Origin: Chitinophagaceae bacterium
GTDB taxonomy: Bacteria > Bacteroidota > Bacteroidia > Chitinophagales > Chitinophagaceae
Assembly (NCBI GenBank): GCA_016719165.1
Contig: JADKAJ010000002.1
Coordinates: 558,001-622,000, forward strand
Direction: 5' to 3'
DNA length: 64,000 bases
Shown: positions 8,720 to 18,249 of the stretch, one piece after another
Layout of the letters: each line of letters opens with the position of its first letter
Position numbering within the stretch: the stretch's first letter is position 1
Notes under the pieces: generated by a model
The model's input: only the letters and a program-made list of their open reading frames with translations
Told to the model about the DNA's origin: nothing
Database searches by the model: none
Position numbers and translations under genes: made by a program

Positions 8720-9106
8720 TTACTCTGCTGTTTTAGGACTGATCGTGTTGTTAATTTCGGTAATAGAAGTAATCGGAAACCCTCCTTTTTTTGCATGCTC
8801 CCGCAAAAGCGTTTCATTTTCTGCACGGTACACACAAAAGATCTTATTACCGGTTACAAAACTCTGCACCCACGAAATACGAGATCCCATTTCTTTTAAT
8901 ACCGTACAGGATTTTTGAGAAATCCCTTTTAAATCGGTAGCGGTTAATTGACCGGCACCGGGTATATCCCGTTCAATCAAATAGGTTTTTAATTCAGGCT
9001 GGATTTTTTCATTGATAGAATTACTGTTTTGTGCAGCAACATTATTCACAGAAAAGATGGTTAGTGCCATTAGCAACAGGCTGGTTAAAAAAATTTGTTT
9101 CATCAC
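8720..9106 (-). CDS. Exported DUF4242 (nickel-binding SCO4226-like) protein
   Basis: The 128-aa protein has a signal peptide (residues 1 to about 25, ending NNVAAQ). A single DUF4242 domain follows: KTYLIERDIPGAGQLTATDL, then SWVQSFVTGNKIFCVYRA and HAKKGGFPITSITEI. The ferredoxin-like fold of this family binds nickel in Streptomyces SCO4226. The gene is 105 nt downstream of a regulator that carries a related domain at its N-terminus, so the two probably form a pair (inference). Confidence 0.75.
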   Translation of the reverse strand: MMKQIFLTSLLLMALTIFSVNNVAAQNSNSINEKIQPELKTYLIERDIPGAGQLTATDLKGISQKSCTVLKEMGSRISWVQSFVTGNKIFCVYRAENETLLREHAKKGGFPITSITEINNTISPKTAE

Positions 9107-9211
9107 TAAAAGTTTAGACTGTTAATAATGATCCAAAGTAATAGCAGGAAATAATGAAAACCTGTAAGAATTCATTCAAGTAATGGTAAAATTGATGCAG
9201 GCCAAAAGGGG

Positions 9212-10303
9212 CTAAACTAATTGTTGATAAGCCAATGGCAATAATCCAAATTTTGTTTTAAAACATTTGGTGAAGTAAGAAGCACTTGTAAACCCTGTTT
9301 CCAGGGCCACTTCAAATACATTATGCTTCTTTTTACGAAGTAACTCTTTTGCTTTTTCAAGCCGGTATTCTTTTAGCAGGTCGTTGGGTGAATAACCGGT
9401 AAGTGCCGTTACCCTGCGGTACATTTGCGATTTGCTCATCGTAAGTATTTGTGCGTAGTTCTCTGCACTAAATTCATTGTCAGCATAGTTCTTATTCAGC
9501 ACATCAAATAATGAAATAAGAAACTGCTCGTCCGGCAAGGTAAGCGCCAGCAGTTGTACGGTGCGCTTATCCTGCATATCTTTTGCAATGAGTTCTTTTA
9601 TACCATCGGTAATTATAATAGCCTCTTTTCTTTTCAGCATACCCAGCCACTGCAACAGTTGAAGGGTATCGCCAAACAATTCATCCGTTTGTGCCACCGG
9701 CTCACCGGCATGTATCTGTACAGAAAAACTGTCATCAGGCAGCCCGTTCATTTGCTCCTGAATAGCCAGTCCGCAGTTCACTGCATTTTCTGCCGCAATA
9801 AAAGAACCAATAATTGCCCGGCCTTCGTGCAGCGCTTCTTTACCTCCGTGCTTTCTAATAGCATCCCTTATAATAGTATTCTGCTTCTCTACCTTTTTTA
9901 CAGCTCCTTCCAAACCCATTTGATGATGCAGTAAAATTGAATCCGTTGTATTTACAGACATGATGATACGGTAAGAGGTATCATCAAGCATCAGCAAACC
10001 GGTATTCGTATATTGCCCGCTTTCAGGGTCGGTAATACGTCCCAGAAAGGATTCTACAAAATCGTTCTGTACTTCAATAATTTTATGCGGTAACAATCCG
10101 TGTGACCTGTTATGGAGTTCATATACAGTTTCCTTATTGGGTGCATCTATCAAACAAAACACATGACCCCGGGTCTCATCAATCCAATAAGTAAGGCACT
10201 TGCAATTATGATCCTTTTCAAGATACACATCCCTGCTATGTGCTTCTGCTACATCCTTAGCATTAACACCGGGAACAATGTGGAGATCCATGAAGATGGG
10301 CAT
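9212..10303 (-). CDS. DUF4242-AraC family transcriptional regulator
   Basis: This 363-aa protein has three parts. Residues 1 to about 75 are a DUF4242/SCO4226-like domain (FMDLHIVPGVNAKDVAEAHS; GHVFCLIDAPNKETV). Residues about 95-240 resemble the cyclase-like domain often found in these proteins (RAIIGSFIAAENAVNCGLAI; SVQIHAGEPVAQTDELFGDT). Residues about 265-360 form an AraC HTH (AENYAQILTMSKSQMYRRVT, then TGFTSASYFTKCFKTKFG). The cyclase-like part lacks an obvious intact catalytic set and is probably a sensor fold. The adjacent exported DUF4242 protein is the likely target. Confidence 0.8.
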   Translation of the reverse strand: MPIFMDLHIVPGVNAKDVAEAHSRDVYLEKDHNCKCLTYWIDETRGHVFCLIDAPNKETVYELHNRSHGLLPHKIIEVQNDFVESFLGRITDPESGQYTNTGLLMLDDTSYRIIMSVNTTDSILLHHQMGLEGAVKKVEKQNTIIRDAIRKHGGKEALHEGRAIIGSFIAAENAVNCGLAIQEQMNGLPDDSFSVQIHAGEPVAQTDELFGDTLQLLQWLGMLKRKEAIIITDGIKELIAKDMQDKRTVQLLALTLPDEQFLISLFDVLNKNYADNEFSAENYAQILTMSKSQMYRRVTALTGYSPNDLLKEYRLEKAKELLRKKKHNVFEVALETGFTSASYFTKCFKTKFGLLPLAYQQLV

Positions 10304-10365
10304 AGTAAAATATAAAATTGAATATACCTAAATTTAAAAGATAAGTAAGACTTAATTAAACTTCA

Positions 10366-10569
10366 TTAATATAAATCATTTAAGATCGGTTCGGAATACC
10401 ATGCTTTAAAAATAGCAGGATGAATTGACTTCCGCTTTGGCACAACGATTTCATCTGTCTCCTGCAGTTCCATAACTGTACCCTTCAAGCGGACAGTCGG
10501 TTCAGTCACCTGCCGCAATTGTTGCTGACAGACCGATAACCACAAAAGAAGATCGAATATTCTTCGTGA
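10366..10569 (-). pseudogene. Candidate gene remnant or start-less small gene in the gap 10304-10673
   Basis: On the minus strand 67 codons are open with protein-like sequence: a hydrophobic stretch FDLLLWLSVC followed by QQQLRQVTEPTVRLKG, then VVPKRKSIHPAIFKAWYSEP and a TAA at 10366-10368. No ATG precedes the hydrophobic part, although a TTG lies inside it. It could be a small lipoprotein-like gene that lost its start, or a real gene with a non-ATG start. The rest of the gap (to 10673) shows nothing definite. Confidence 0.3.
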
Positions 10570-10673
10570 TCACTTACCACAATTCACCCATAAGGTGACA
10601 CAGGTCATAGTTAATACAAAAGATCAACAATACCTTGGGTTCCACATTTTTTCACTTTTAATAACAAAAGACG

Positions 10674-11084
10674 ATGAACGGAAAAAACAATATCGCAATC
10701 GGTTTTTTGACGATGGGATTCTTTATGGCGTATGGATTTCTTCTCATTTACCTCCGTGACTTTGCGCCGGGAAAAGTGGAATGGGCCAATTCTTATAGCA
10801 TCGGAAAACATTTTGAAGCCCGGCTTGCACATGTACACGGTAACCTGTTTGCTTTTCTGAATATTCTTATTGGTTATTTGTTGCTCCGGTTTAGCGACAA
10901 ACTTAAAAATGTAAAAGCCATTTCCTGGCTGGCGTTAACGGGTTTGTTTATGCCGATCGGAAATTTATCAGAAGTATATTTAGGCTTACCGCCTGTATTA
11001 GTGTTGGTCGGTGCAATTACAATGACACTATCAGTTGTTTGGCTCGGCTTTGCTTTTCTTACCATGAAACAGTTAACCCAATAA
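10674..11084 (+). CDS. Four-helix membrane protein, unknown function
   Basis: This 136-aa protein is almost wholly hydrophobic, with about four membrane helices (residues 6-27, 58-75, 84-102, 107-130). Helix 2 is preceded by LAHVHGNLFAFLNILIGYLL, whose paired His residues could bind metal or haem. It opens a three-gene operon; its TAA overlaps the ATG of the next gene by one base. Function unknown. Confidence 0.65.
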   Translation: MNGKNNIAIGFLTMGFFMAYGFLLIYLRDFAPGKVEWANSYSIGKHFEARLAHVHGNLFAFLNILIGYLLLRFSDKLKNVKAISWLALTGLFMPIGNLSEVYLGLPPVLVLVGAITMTLSVVWLGFAFLTMKQLTQ

Positions 11085-11476
11085 TGAAAAAGATTATACT
11101 TTATTTAGTAGCTGCGGTTTTGACAGGCTTTGGCTTGTTGACACTATTCCTCAGCGCCTCCGTAATTTTTGATTTGTTTGACATCAGGTCAAAAGAAGGT
11201 AACTATGTTTTATTTGTTGTTTGGTCCAATTTCATCAGCAGTTTGCTTTACCTGGTTGCAGTATACGGACTTATTACCTCAAAAAAGTGGACTTACAAAA
11301 TATTAGGTCTTTCCGCTATTATTTTAACCATTGCCTTTATTGGTTTTCTTTTTTATATCCAATCAGGCGGTATTCACGAAACCAAAACGGTTGGTGCAAT
11401 GGTTTTCAGAATTGCGCTGACAGTTGCCTTCACTCTTTTTGCCTATTTTACCATAAATAAAAAGAAGAAACCATGA
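11084..11476 (+). CDS. Small membrane protein (130 aa)
   Basis: The start is set at 11084 (MKKIILYLVAAVLTGFG), overlapping the previous stop as TAATG. A start at 11039 would lie inside the upstream gene. It has four predicted membrane helices separated by short loops (SKEGNYVLFVVWSN; SKKWTYKIL) and ends with a basic tail NKKKKP. The stop overlaps the ATG of the cupin gene (ATGA). No family recognised. Confidence 0.65.
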   Translation: MKKIILYLVAAVLTGFGLLTLFLSASVIFDLFDIRSKEGNYVLFVVWSNFISSLLYLVAVYGLITSKKWTYKILGLSAIILTIAFIGFLFYIQSGGIHETKTVGAMVFRIALTVAFTLFAYFTINKKKKP

Positions 11477-11760
11477 ACATAAAAGATTTACATACAGATA
11501 CAAAGTCAGTTTCAACGGCTTCGTTATTTAAAACAGCAGAAGGTACAGTAACCTCCATCCATATACTGGCTGGTGAACAATTAAAGGAACATGTTACAAA
11601 AGTACCGGCATTATTAGTTTGCCTGGCAGGTGAAGCCCTTTTCGAGAATGAAAATGGAATTAAACTTACGCTGACAACAGGTGATTATGTGAACATCGAA
11701 CCTAATACCAGGCATTGGATAAATGCAATATCTACCAGCAACTTAATACTCATTAAATAA
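11473..11760 (+). CDS. Small cupin-domain protein
   Basis: This 95-aa single-domain cupin has the pattern VTSIHILAGEQLKEHVTKVP (cupin motif 1 region, with the later His of the usual pair missing), then ALLVCLAGEALFENENG and GDYVNIEPNTRHWINAIS (motif 2 with one His). It is the third gene of an overlapping operon with two membrane proteins. The ligand is unknown. Confidence 0.75.
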   Translation: MNIKDLHTDTKSVSTASLFKTAEGTVTSIHILAGEQLKEHVTKVPALLVCLAGEALFENENGIKLTLTTGDYVNIEPNTRHWINAISTSNLILIK

Positions 11761-11977
11761 TTAGATTTTCGCCGGCGAGTAACGGCGGTTTCCCTTGCTG
11801 TAATCCAAAATTACAGGATGATAAAATCCAGCACTGCAACTACACATCAGATAAGAAAGCAGTAAGCAAATTAAACTGCCCGGAAAAATGTACATTGGTT
11901 TGGCTCCGGCGGCCAGGTAGTATATATAACCTTAGCAAGTGTTTTTTGCTTTATTTCTTTTCCTAACTTTCCTTATT

Positions 11978-13087
11978 ATGAACGTAAAGCTGCATCCCGA
12001 AAAATACCTGAAATACCTGTATCCTCCCAACCTGTTCGGCACCCGTCGAACAAAAGAAATTCTGTCCGTAAACCCCACCATCCTTCCGCACCGTGAAGAA
12101 GCAGACAGGGTTGTAGTGACCGTCTATGACTATACTGCTGAACAGCTGGAAGAAAGAAAAGCGGAGTCAGTAGATACTGTATTTCACTATAAAGAATCAA
12201 CTTCCATCACCTGGATCAATATTGATGGCATCCGCAAAGCAGATGTGGAGGCCCTTTGTACAAAATATGTCATTCACCCGTTGATCATTGAAGACATCCT
12301 GAGTGTGGACCAGCGGCCCAAAATGGATGAAGTGGAAGGTGTGCTCTACTGCCTGCTGAACATGCTTTACTTTAATGAAGAAAAGAAAACAGTAGAAACG
12401 GAACAAATAAGTGTGGTGCTGGGCACCAATTATGTGATCAGTTTTCAGGAGGATCCGGCACGGGATGTATTTGATCCTATCCGGCACCGGCTAAAGATGA
12501 CCAAGAGCCAGTTGCGGCAACGTACTGCCGATTACCTGCTGTATGCAATGATTGACCTGATCGTTGACAGTTATTTCATTGTGATGGAGCGGCTCGGCGA
12601 CCAGATAGAAGCATTGGAAGAAGAAGTGGTGCGGAAAAGTAATAAGCGATCGCTGGCCCGCATCAATCAATTACGCAAAGAGCTGATCGTACTTAAAAGA
12701 AATATTGCGCCGGTAAGAGACCTGGTGGCGGGTATCATCCGGAGTGAAAGTGAATTGCTGGAAGACAGGACGACCAAGTATTTTAAAGACGTTTATGATC
12801 ATATCATACAGGCGTTTGACCTGAGTGAAAACTACCGTGATGTAATGATGAGTGTGCAGGATCTCTATATCAGTAATGTAAACCTCCGGCTGAATGAAGT
12901 CATGAAAGTGATGACCATTGTGACCTGCCTGCTGGCGCCGGCTACTGTTATCGGCGGCGTGTTTGGGATGAACTTCGAGGTCATTCCCTATTCCCATCAT
13001 GAATGGGGCTTTTATTTTGCAATTTCTTTTATGATACTGGTTCCGCTGGCCATGCTGGTATGGTTTAAGAAAAGAGGGTGGTTCTGA
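11978..13087 (+). CDS. corA: CorA-type magnesium/cobalt transporter
   Basis: The start is set at 11978 (MNVKLHPEKYLKYLYPPN); an earlier ATG-like start at 11939 would add a hydrophobic stretch not typical of CorA. The 369-aa protein has the long soluble alpha/beta and coiled N-terminal domain, including YLLYAMIDLIVDSYF and the helix REELIVLKRN-like segment near 230. The two C-terminal membrane helices are separated by the selectivity loop. The pore signature GMN is intact in GGVFGMNFEV. The protein ends KKRGWF, as is usual. CorA forms a pentameric Mg2+ channel in the inner membrane. Confidence 0.9.
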   Translation: MNVKLHPEKYLKYLYPPNLFGTRRTKEILSVNPTILPHREEADRVVVTVYDYTAEQLEERKAESVDTVFHYKESTSITWINIDGIRKADVEALCTKYVIHPLIIEDILSVDQRPKMDEVEGVLYCLLNMLYFNEEKKTVETEQISVVLGTNYVISFQEDPARDVFDPIRHRLKMTKSQLRQRTADYLLYAMIDLIVDSYFIVMERLGDQIEALEEEVVRKSNKRSLARINQLRKELIVLKRNIAPVRDLVAGIIRSESELLEDRTTKYFKDVYDHIIQAFDLSENYRDVMMSVQDLYISNVNLRLNEVMKVMTIVTCLLAPATVIGGVFGMNFEVIPYSHHEWGFYFAISFMILVPLAMLVWFKKRGWF

Positions 13088-13133
13088 TCCCGGTTAGTGT
13101 AGTCGCGGTTAGCAGCAGAGAATAGTTTTGCTA

Positions 13134-13640
13134 TTATTTCTTTTTGTAAACGGGTACCGTGCTGCAGGGTTCTCCATACATAATACTTTTTACAACAGGC
13201 CTCAGTATTTTAGTGATCTCCATGTACACATAATCAGCAATGGGAGTTTCGCCGCAGCCCTTTATCACGACTCGTTTGTCGGTGTATTCCTCCAAATTAA
13301 TAGAGGATAAATTTTTTAAGAACAGCGCTTTGTGCAGCTCCTTTTCATCGCCCATTACTATTTCCTTTGCTACTGGTTGCAGGTAAGCGGCAACAAGCAT
13401 ATAAGCCCAAACAGGAATAACAGCATCCGCACTGCAGGTGACGGCAACGTTTTTGCCTTCGTAGACGGACCAATCCATCTGCTTTAATGCTTCACGAAAA
13501 TCTTTTTCTTTCAGGATCATCCCCATGAACAAATAATCCTTCATATCAAACACGGCGGCTTCACCCCGGGGATACCATTTCTCCAGGTCCAGTGTTATCA
13601 ATCCACTTTCAGCTACTTTATTGATAAAGGGTTCACTCAT
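13134..13640 (-). CDS. DUF2480 family protein
   Basis: This 168-aa cytoplasmic protein matches the Bacteroidota-specific DUF2480 layout: FINKVAESGLITLDLEKWYP at the start, DMKDYLFMGMILKEKDFREA, then VAVTCSADAVIPVWAYMLV and the C-terminal CGETPIADYVYMEITKIL with GEPCSTVPVYKKK. Conserved Cys and Asp/Glu residues suggest metal or cofactor contact, but the function is unknown. It lies downstream of corA on the opposite strand. Confidence 0.85.
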   Translation of the reverse strand: MSEPFINKVAESGLITLDLEKWYPRGEAAVFDMKDYLFMGMILKEKDFREALKQMDWSVYEGKNVAVTCSADAVIPVWAYMLVAAYLQPVAKEIVMGDEKELHKALFLKNLSSINLEEYTDKRVVIKGCGETPIADYVYMEITKILRPVVKSIMYGEPCSTVPVYKKK

Positions 13641-13765
13641 GCTATTACTATCGCCGGCTGGTTATCGAAGAACTAATCAAAACAGTTCGATGAACACTGC
13701 CCGGTAATGATTTGTAAAAATAACAATTTACGGGCGGCTATGGTTTGCGACATCCGTAAAAGAAA

Positions 13766-13794
13766 GCCCCGTATCGGTTTACCTGATACGGGGC
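13766..13794 (-). terminator. Intrinsic terminator after the ppiD-like gene
   Basis: GCCCCGTATC (13766-13775) and GATACGGGGC (13785-13794) form a perfect 10-bp stem with a 9-nt loop. On the minus strand it is followed by TTTCTTTT. It sits 30 nt past the stop at 13824. Confidence 0.85.
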
Positions 13795-13823
13795 GGCAGT
13801 TGGTTTTGGTTGCTATACTCTTC

Positions 13824-15947
13824 TTAATACCTGTTAGACCGCTTGTCTTTGATAGTTGCTGCATTGCGCAAAATACTCAGCGGGTTATTAGGGCTGTACT
13901 GGTTACTAAACGATTGTTTTGCCTGCTGGTAACGGGCGGCTCTTTGTCCGTTCACATCACCATCAGTAACTGGTGTGGTAGTAACATTCTCTACTCTCAC
14001 CACATACACTCCGTTCATTCCTTCAATAGCTGCAGGAACTACTTTCCCTTTATTCGCCGGGTTGAATGCTGCGCCGGTTACTCTTGGTTCATAACCTAAA
14101 GTAGAGCTCAACGCAGAGTTGATACGAATACTGTCTGCTGTTTCTATGGTCTTACCGCCTAATGCTGTTGCAGCAGCTTCCAGCGTAGTCACGGTTCCGA
14201 TCTTCTTTATTAATATTTCCGCTTTCTTTTTATTCCGTAAGGCTGGTTCTACAGACACTCTTGCCCTGGCAGGACTCATAGTTCCTTCTTCAAAAACTTC
14301 AGTGACCACAGCCACTACATAGTTTTCGTCAATACGTTCCGGCTTCAGCACTTCTCCTTTATCCGCTTCATAGATACTTCTAACAAAAGACCTGGAAACA
14401 CCAAGTCCGCGGATATCTGAAGAAGACGGGGTTATATCTGTTGCGATGCCTTTCTGAATTCCTAACGGCTTCAGCGTTTTTTCAAAATTAGCATCAAAGG
14501 CCTTCAAGTCGCGGCTGTCGCCTGCAAACTCGTTGGCTTTATTCAGGGCTGCATTATCTGTTTCCTGGCTGGCAATAATTTCCTTTGGCAGGTACGCAAT
14601 CTTATAAGCGGCTCCGTTGCCTTTTTGTGATAGTATTTCAATATAATGAAAACCGAAATCCGTTTTCACTATTCCTTTAGCGCCTACCGGGTTCAGAAAA
14701 ATAAAATCGTTGAAGGCCGGTACCATCTGTCCGGAAGGTACATTTTCATACAAACCACCCTTATCCTTGCTACCGGGATCATCAGAAAATTTTGCAGCCA
14801 GCGAATCAAAACCGGAACCCGCGGCAATAGCATTTTTCAAACTGTCGGCCAGGTTATATCCTGTTGCAGAATCTCTTGATTGTGTACTGATAAGTATATG
14901 GCGTACGGTAGCTGTATCAGGCATTTGCCTAACCCCCAACACCCTGGCCAATGCGTAACTGCCGCCATCAAGATAGGGTCCGTATACTTCACCAACCGGC
15001 GTTTTGAAAATAGAATCTTTCAGTGCTATCTGGATTGTTTTACCGCTGATATAGCCGGAATAATAATTTGCGCCTTCTCCTGCAAGGTACTGTTCCAGGT
15101 TTTCTGCCGTTTTAAAATTCTCTTTCAGTGTAACCAGCCTGTTCTTTACTTCTGCACTGTCTGCAGCAGACGGTGCAGCGCTGAAGGTTACATAATTTAT
15201 ACTACGGCTTTCCTGTTGCTTATACTGGCTTTTATTTTTATTGATATACGCCGCAATTTCACTGTCTTCAATTTTGATCGTACTGTCTGCAATGCTGCTG
15301 TACACTTCTCTTACCAATGATATTTTTGCCAACTGGCTGTTATCAGCATTTTGTTTTTCAATCATCCAACGGGGAAAGTTCGTGCTGTTGGAAAGTAAAG
15401 AGAAATATTTATCAGACATTCTTAGTTCAGCCAGCTGGTTGATATAGTTGCTGATGTTTGCTTTTTGTTCCGGTGTTCCTTTTTTCAACACCTGGTCGAT
15501 ATTCTGCTTGGCCAGCACCGCATTAAATTGCCCTGTTTTTTCATCGGTAAATTGTTGTTTGATATCCTGTGGTGCGTTAGCGCCGTAAAGAATATCACCC
15601 AATTCTTTTTTACCTACTTCAATCCCGAGATTTTTAAACTCGTCGGTTAACAGAAGCCGGTTTATTTCCTGTGCCCATGCCTGCTCCATCGCTTGCTGGG
15701 TAAGTGACGCATTTTGCGGATAACCCTGGGCCTTCATATTTTCTTCCATTTGAGTAACCTTCGGGTTAAACTCGTCGAAATTTATTTTTTGGCCATTCAC
15801 CATACCGATAGTGCTGGATGCACCGCCGCCGCCGGCTCTTGCCTGGCCAGAAAAATAATCGGTTAAAATAAATCCCACAAGGGCCAATGCAATCAGCACT
15901 ACAGTAAGCTTTGCATATTTATCTCGGATATCCTGAATAATAGACAT
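13824..15947 (-). CDS. ppiD: PpiD-like membrane-anchored periplasmic foldase (SurA_N + rotamase)
   Basis: The 707-aa protein has an N-terminal membrane anchor (residues about 13-31, LTVVLIALALVGFILTDYF) and a SurA-like helical domain (GQKINFDEFNPKVTQMEENM). A parvulin rotamase domain lies at about 345-440: TVRHILISTQSRDS, FDSLAAKFSDDPGSKDKGG, TDFGFHYIEILSQ. The C-terminal part is a second helical/rotamase-like region. It should chaperone newly exported outer-membrane proteins in the periplasm. A terminator follows it. The 134-nt gap to the S46 peptidase gene holds that gene's terminator. Confidence 0.9.
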   Translation of the reverse strand: MSIIQDIRDKYAKLTVVLIALALVGFILTDYFSGQARAGGGGASSTIGMVNGQKINFDEFNPKVTQMEENMKAQGYPQNASLTQQAMEQAWAQEINRLLLTDEFKNLGIEVGKKELGDILYGANAPQDIKQQFTDEKTGQFNAVLAKQNIDQVLKKGTPEQKANISNYINQLAELRMSDKYFSLLSNSTNFPRWMIEKQNADNSQLAKISLVREVYSSIADSTIKIEDSEIAAYINKNKSQYKQQESRSINYVTFSAAPSAADSAEVKNRLVTLKENFKTAENLEQYLAGEGANYYSGYISGKTIQIALKDSIFKTPVGEVYGPYLDGGSYALARVLGVRQMPDTATVRHILISTQSRDSATGYNLADSLKNAIAAGSGFDSLAAKFSDDPGSKDKGGLYENVPSGQMVPAFNDFIFLNPVGAKGIVKTDFGFHYIEILSQKGNGAAYKIAYLPKEIIASQETDNAALNKANEFAGDSRDLKAFDANFEKTLKPLGIQKGIATDITPSSSDIRGLGVSRSFVRSIYEADKGEVLKPERIDENYVVAVVTEVFEEGTMSPARARVSVEPALRNKKKAEILIKKIGTVTTLEAAATALGGKTIETADSIRINSALSSTLGYEPRVTGAAFNPANKGKVVPAAIEGMNGVYVVRVENVTTTPVTDGDVNGQRAARYQQAKQSFSNQYSPNNPLSILRNAATIKDKRSNRY

Positions 15948-16014
15948 AATATTATATTATCCTGCTTTTTTAAAGGATGGCAAAAATAGGGGAAAAACTG
16001 TGGAAAATCCACAA

Positions 16015-16039
16015 AAAATGCCCCCGGAGGAGGCATTTT
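16015..16039 (-). terminator. Intrinsic terminator after the S46 peptidase gene
   Basis: AAAATGCC (16015-16022) pairs with GGCATTTT (16032-16039) around a 9-nt loop. On the minus strand a T-rich run (ATTTTTTGTGG) follows. It lies 42 nt past the stop at 16081. Confidence 0.7.
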
Positions 16040-16080
16040 GAATGAGTTGTAAGCGGTATTTATTGCCGCTACGGGGGATT

Positions 16081-18249
16081 TTACTTTTTCTTGGGGTGAA
16101 CAAGTTTCATCTCTTTTACCAGGTGGCCGGCGCCGGCATATTTATCCACGATAAAGAGCACATACCGGATATCGACCATGATATTCCGGCAAATAGAGGG
16201 ATCGTAGTTGATATCACTCATCGTTCCTTCCCAAACCCGGTCAAAATTGAGGCCGATCAGGTTGCCATAGGCGTCCAGAGCCGGACTGCCCGAATTACCG
16301 CCGGTAGTGTGGTTCATGGCAATAAAACATACGGGCATCTTTCCTTTGCTTCCATACTGGCCATAATCTTTGGATATGAATAATGATCTTAGCTTTTCCG
16401 GCACATCAAACTCATAATCGCCGGGTTTGTATTTATCCATCACCCCATCCAGGTACGTATAAAAATCGAACTTCACCGCATCTCTCGGGTTGTACCCTTT
16501 CACCTTACCATAAGTAACCCTTAATGTGCTGTTGGCATCCGGGTAGAATTTCTTTTCTTTCATCACCTCCATCTGTGCCTGCATATAGGTGCGCTGCAAC
16601 TTGTTGATATTGCCGTTTATTTCGCCCAGCTTTGATTGTACCTCTGCCTGGTATGTTTTTAAAAGGTCCTGGTACAACCTTATCACCTGTTGGTTCTTTA
16701 GTTCGGCTACCAATTCAGCGGCGGGTTTTTCCAGCATTTTCATGGTTGCCTTGCTATCATCCAATGGGGTAGCATCATATACTTTAGCGGCCAGTTTTTT
16801 AAACCCGTTCATATCCCCATTCAGCCATTCTATCAGCATGGGCGAAACATATTTTTTGTCCTGGTCTTTTACATACATTTCCATCAGCGCTTCAAACAAC
16901 TGCTGGTCTACAACCGGACTATACTCAGTATACAGTCCCTCCAGTGCATTTTTAGTGACAGGTAGTCGTTGCTTAAATCCGTTCTCTCCGTCTTTTTCAT
17001 AAGCCGTTATCAGTGCGTTTAACTGGGCTGCGATGGTAAAGAGTTCTATTTTACTAACGATCTCGGTATAATAATCCCGGGCATACCCGTAAGGTTTTAA
17101 TGCTGAATAGTGTGATTCCATATCACCCAGCAGGTTGCCATACTCTGTTTTCCATTGAGGGTTTGTATTGACCCTTTTTTGAAAATCGGCTTCATAGGCT
17201 TTCTTTTTTCCAACAGCATTCGTGCTGTTCAACCCCAGTACTTCGCCCTGCCATTTTTTCCAGGCATTGCTGATGCTGGCATATTTGGCTGCGTACTGGA
17301 TTTTAATTTGTTCATCCTTCCTCATAAACCCATCGATCACTGCCAGTGCTTTATCCCTGATTGCAATTTTGGCCGGGTCATTCACCGTCATTATCTGGTC
17401 TACTGCTGGTGAGGGTAAATATTGAGTGGTTCTTCCGGGAAAACCAAACACCATTGTAAAATCCCCTTCGCTTACACCGTCCAATGAGATAGATAAGGAT
17501 CGCTTCGGTATATAAGGCACATTATCTGTAGAATAAGGGGCTGGTTTATTATCTTTTCCTGCATAGATGCGGAACATAGAGAAGTCGCCGGTATGGCGGG
17601 GCCACATCCAGTTGTCTGTATCTTTTCCAAAATTACCAATGGCAGATGGCGGGGCACCCACCAATCTTATATCACGATATGTTTCTGTAACAAACAAAAA
17701 GTATTGATTGCCTTCAAAGAAAGGGCGGACAAAATTATCCTGGTAAGTTTCTCTCTTATTATCCTTTCTCAGCCCGGCTATATTCTTATCAATGGCAGAC
17801 TGTCTTTCACTTTCACTCATGGTTTTAGTTACACCATTCAATGCCTGTTTGGTTACGTCTTCAATACGTACAATAAAAGTGACAAATAAACCCTGGTTAG
17901 GAATTTCCTCGCTCAGGTTCCTGGCCCAGAAACCATCTCTTATATAATTACGTTCCAGTGTGGAGTGGTTTTGTATGGCGTCAAATCCACAATGATGATT
18001 TGTTAATACCAGTCCCTTTGAAGAAATGACTTCACCGGTGCAGAAACCACCAAAACTCACTATAGCATCTTTTAAACTGCCACTGTTAATATTATAAATG
18101 TCTTTGGCGCTGATCTTCATTCCCATTCCCTTCATTTGTTTTTCATTCAACTGCTGCAGGAATAAGGGTAACCACATTCCTTCATCAGCCCTGGCTATAG
18201 TAAAAACAAAAAGAAAAAAAGCGACGAGCAGGTGTTTAAAAGATTTCAT
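16081..18249 (-). CDS. S46 family peptidase, DPP11-type (Asp/Glu-specific dipeptidyl-peptidase)
   Basis: The 722-aa protein carries a signal peptide (cleaved near ARADEG). The chymotrypsin-like S46 site is split by a helical domain: VLTNHHCGFD (catalytic His 85/86), HTGDFSMFRIY for the Asp, and GNSGSPALD (Ser 653). The residue that sets P1 preference in S46 enzymes follows FD in LIGLNFDRVWEG. It is Arg (position 671, equivalent to Arg673 of Porphyromonas DPP11), not the Gly of DPP7, so cleavage after an acidic P1 is predicted. It acts in the periplasm on imported oligopeptides. It is monocistronic with its own terminator. Confidence 0.9.
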   Translation of the reverse strand: MKSFKHLLVAFFLFVFTIARADEGMWLPLFLQQLNEKQMKGMGMKISAKDIYNINSGSLKDAIVSFGGFCTGEVISSKGLVLTNHHCGFDAIQNHSTLERNYIRDGFWARNLSEEIPNQGLFVTFIVRIEDVTKQALNGVTKTMSESERQSAIDKNIAGLRKDNKRETYQDNFVRPFFEGNQYFLFVTETYRDIRLVGAPPSAIGNFGKDTDNWMWPRHTGDFSMFRIYAGKDNKPAPYSTDNVPYIPKRSLSISLDGVSEGDFTMVFGFPGRTTQYLPSPAVDQIMTVNDPAKIAIRDKALAVIDGFMRKDEQIKIQYAAKYASISNAWKKWQGEVLGLNSTNAVGKKKAYEADFQKRVNTNPQWKTEYGNLLGDMESHYSALKPYGYARDYYTEIVSKIELFTIAAQLNALITAYEKDGENGFKQRLPVTKNALEGLYTEYSPVVDQQLFEALMEMYVKDQDKKYVSPMLIEWLNGDMNGFKKLAAKVYDATPLDDSKATMKMLEKPAAELVAELKNQQVIRLYQDLLKTYQAEVQSKLGEINGNINKLQRTYMQAQMEVMKEKKFYPDANSTLRVTYGKVKGYNPRDAVKFDFYTYLDGVMDKYKPGDYEFDVPEKLRSLFISKDYGQYGSKGKMPVCFIAMNHTTGGNSGSPALDAYGNLIGLNFDRVWEGTMSDINYDPSICRNIMVDIRYVLFIVDKYAGAGHLVKEMKLVHPKKK

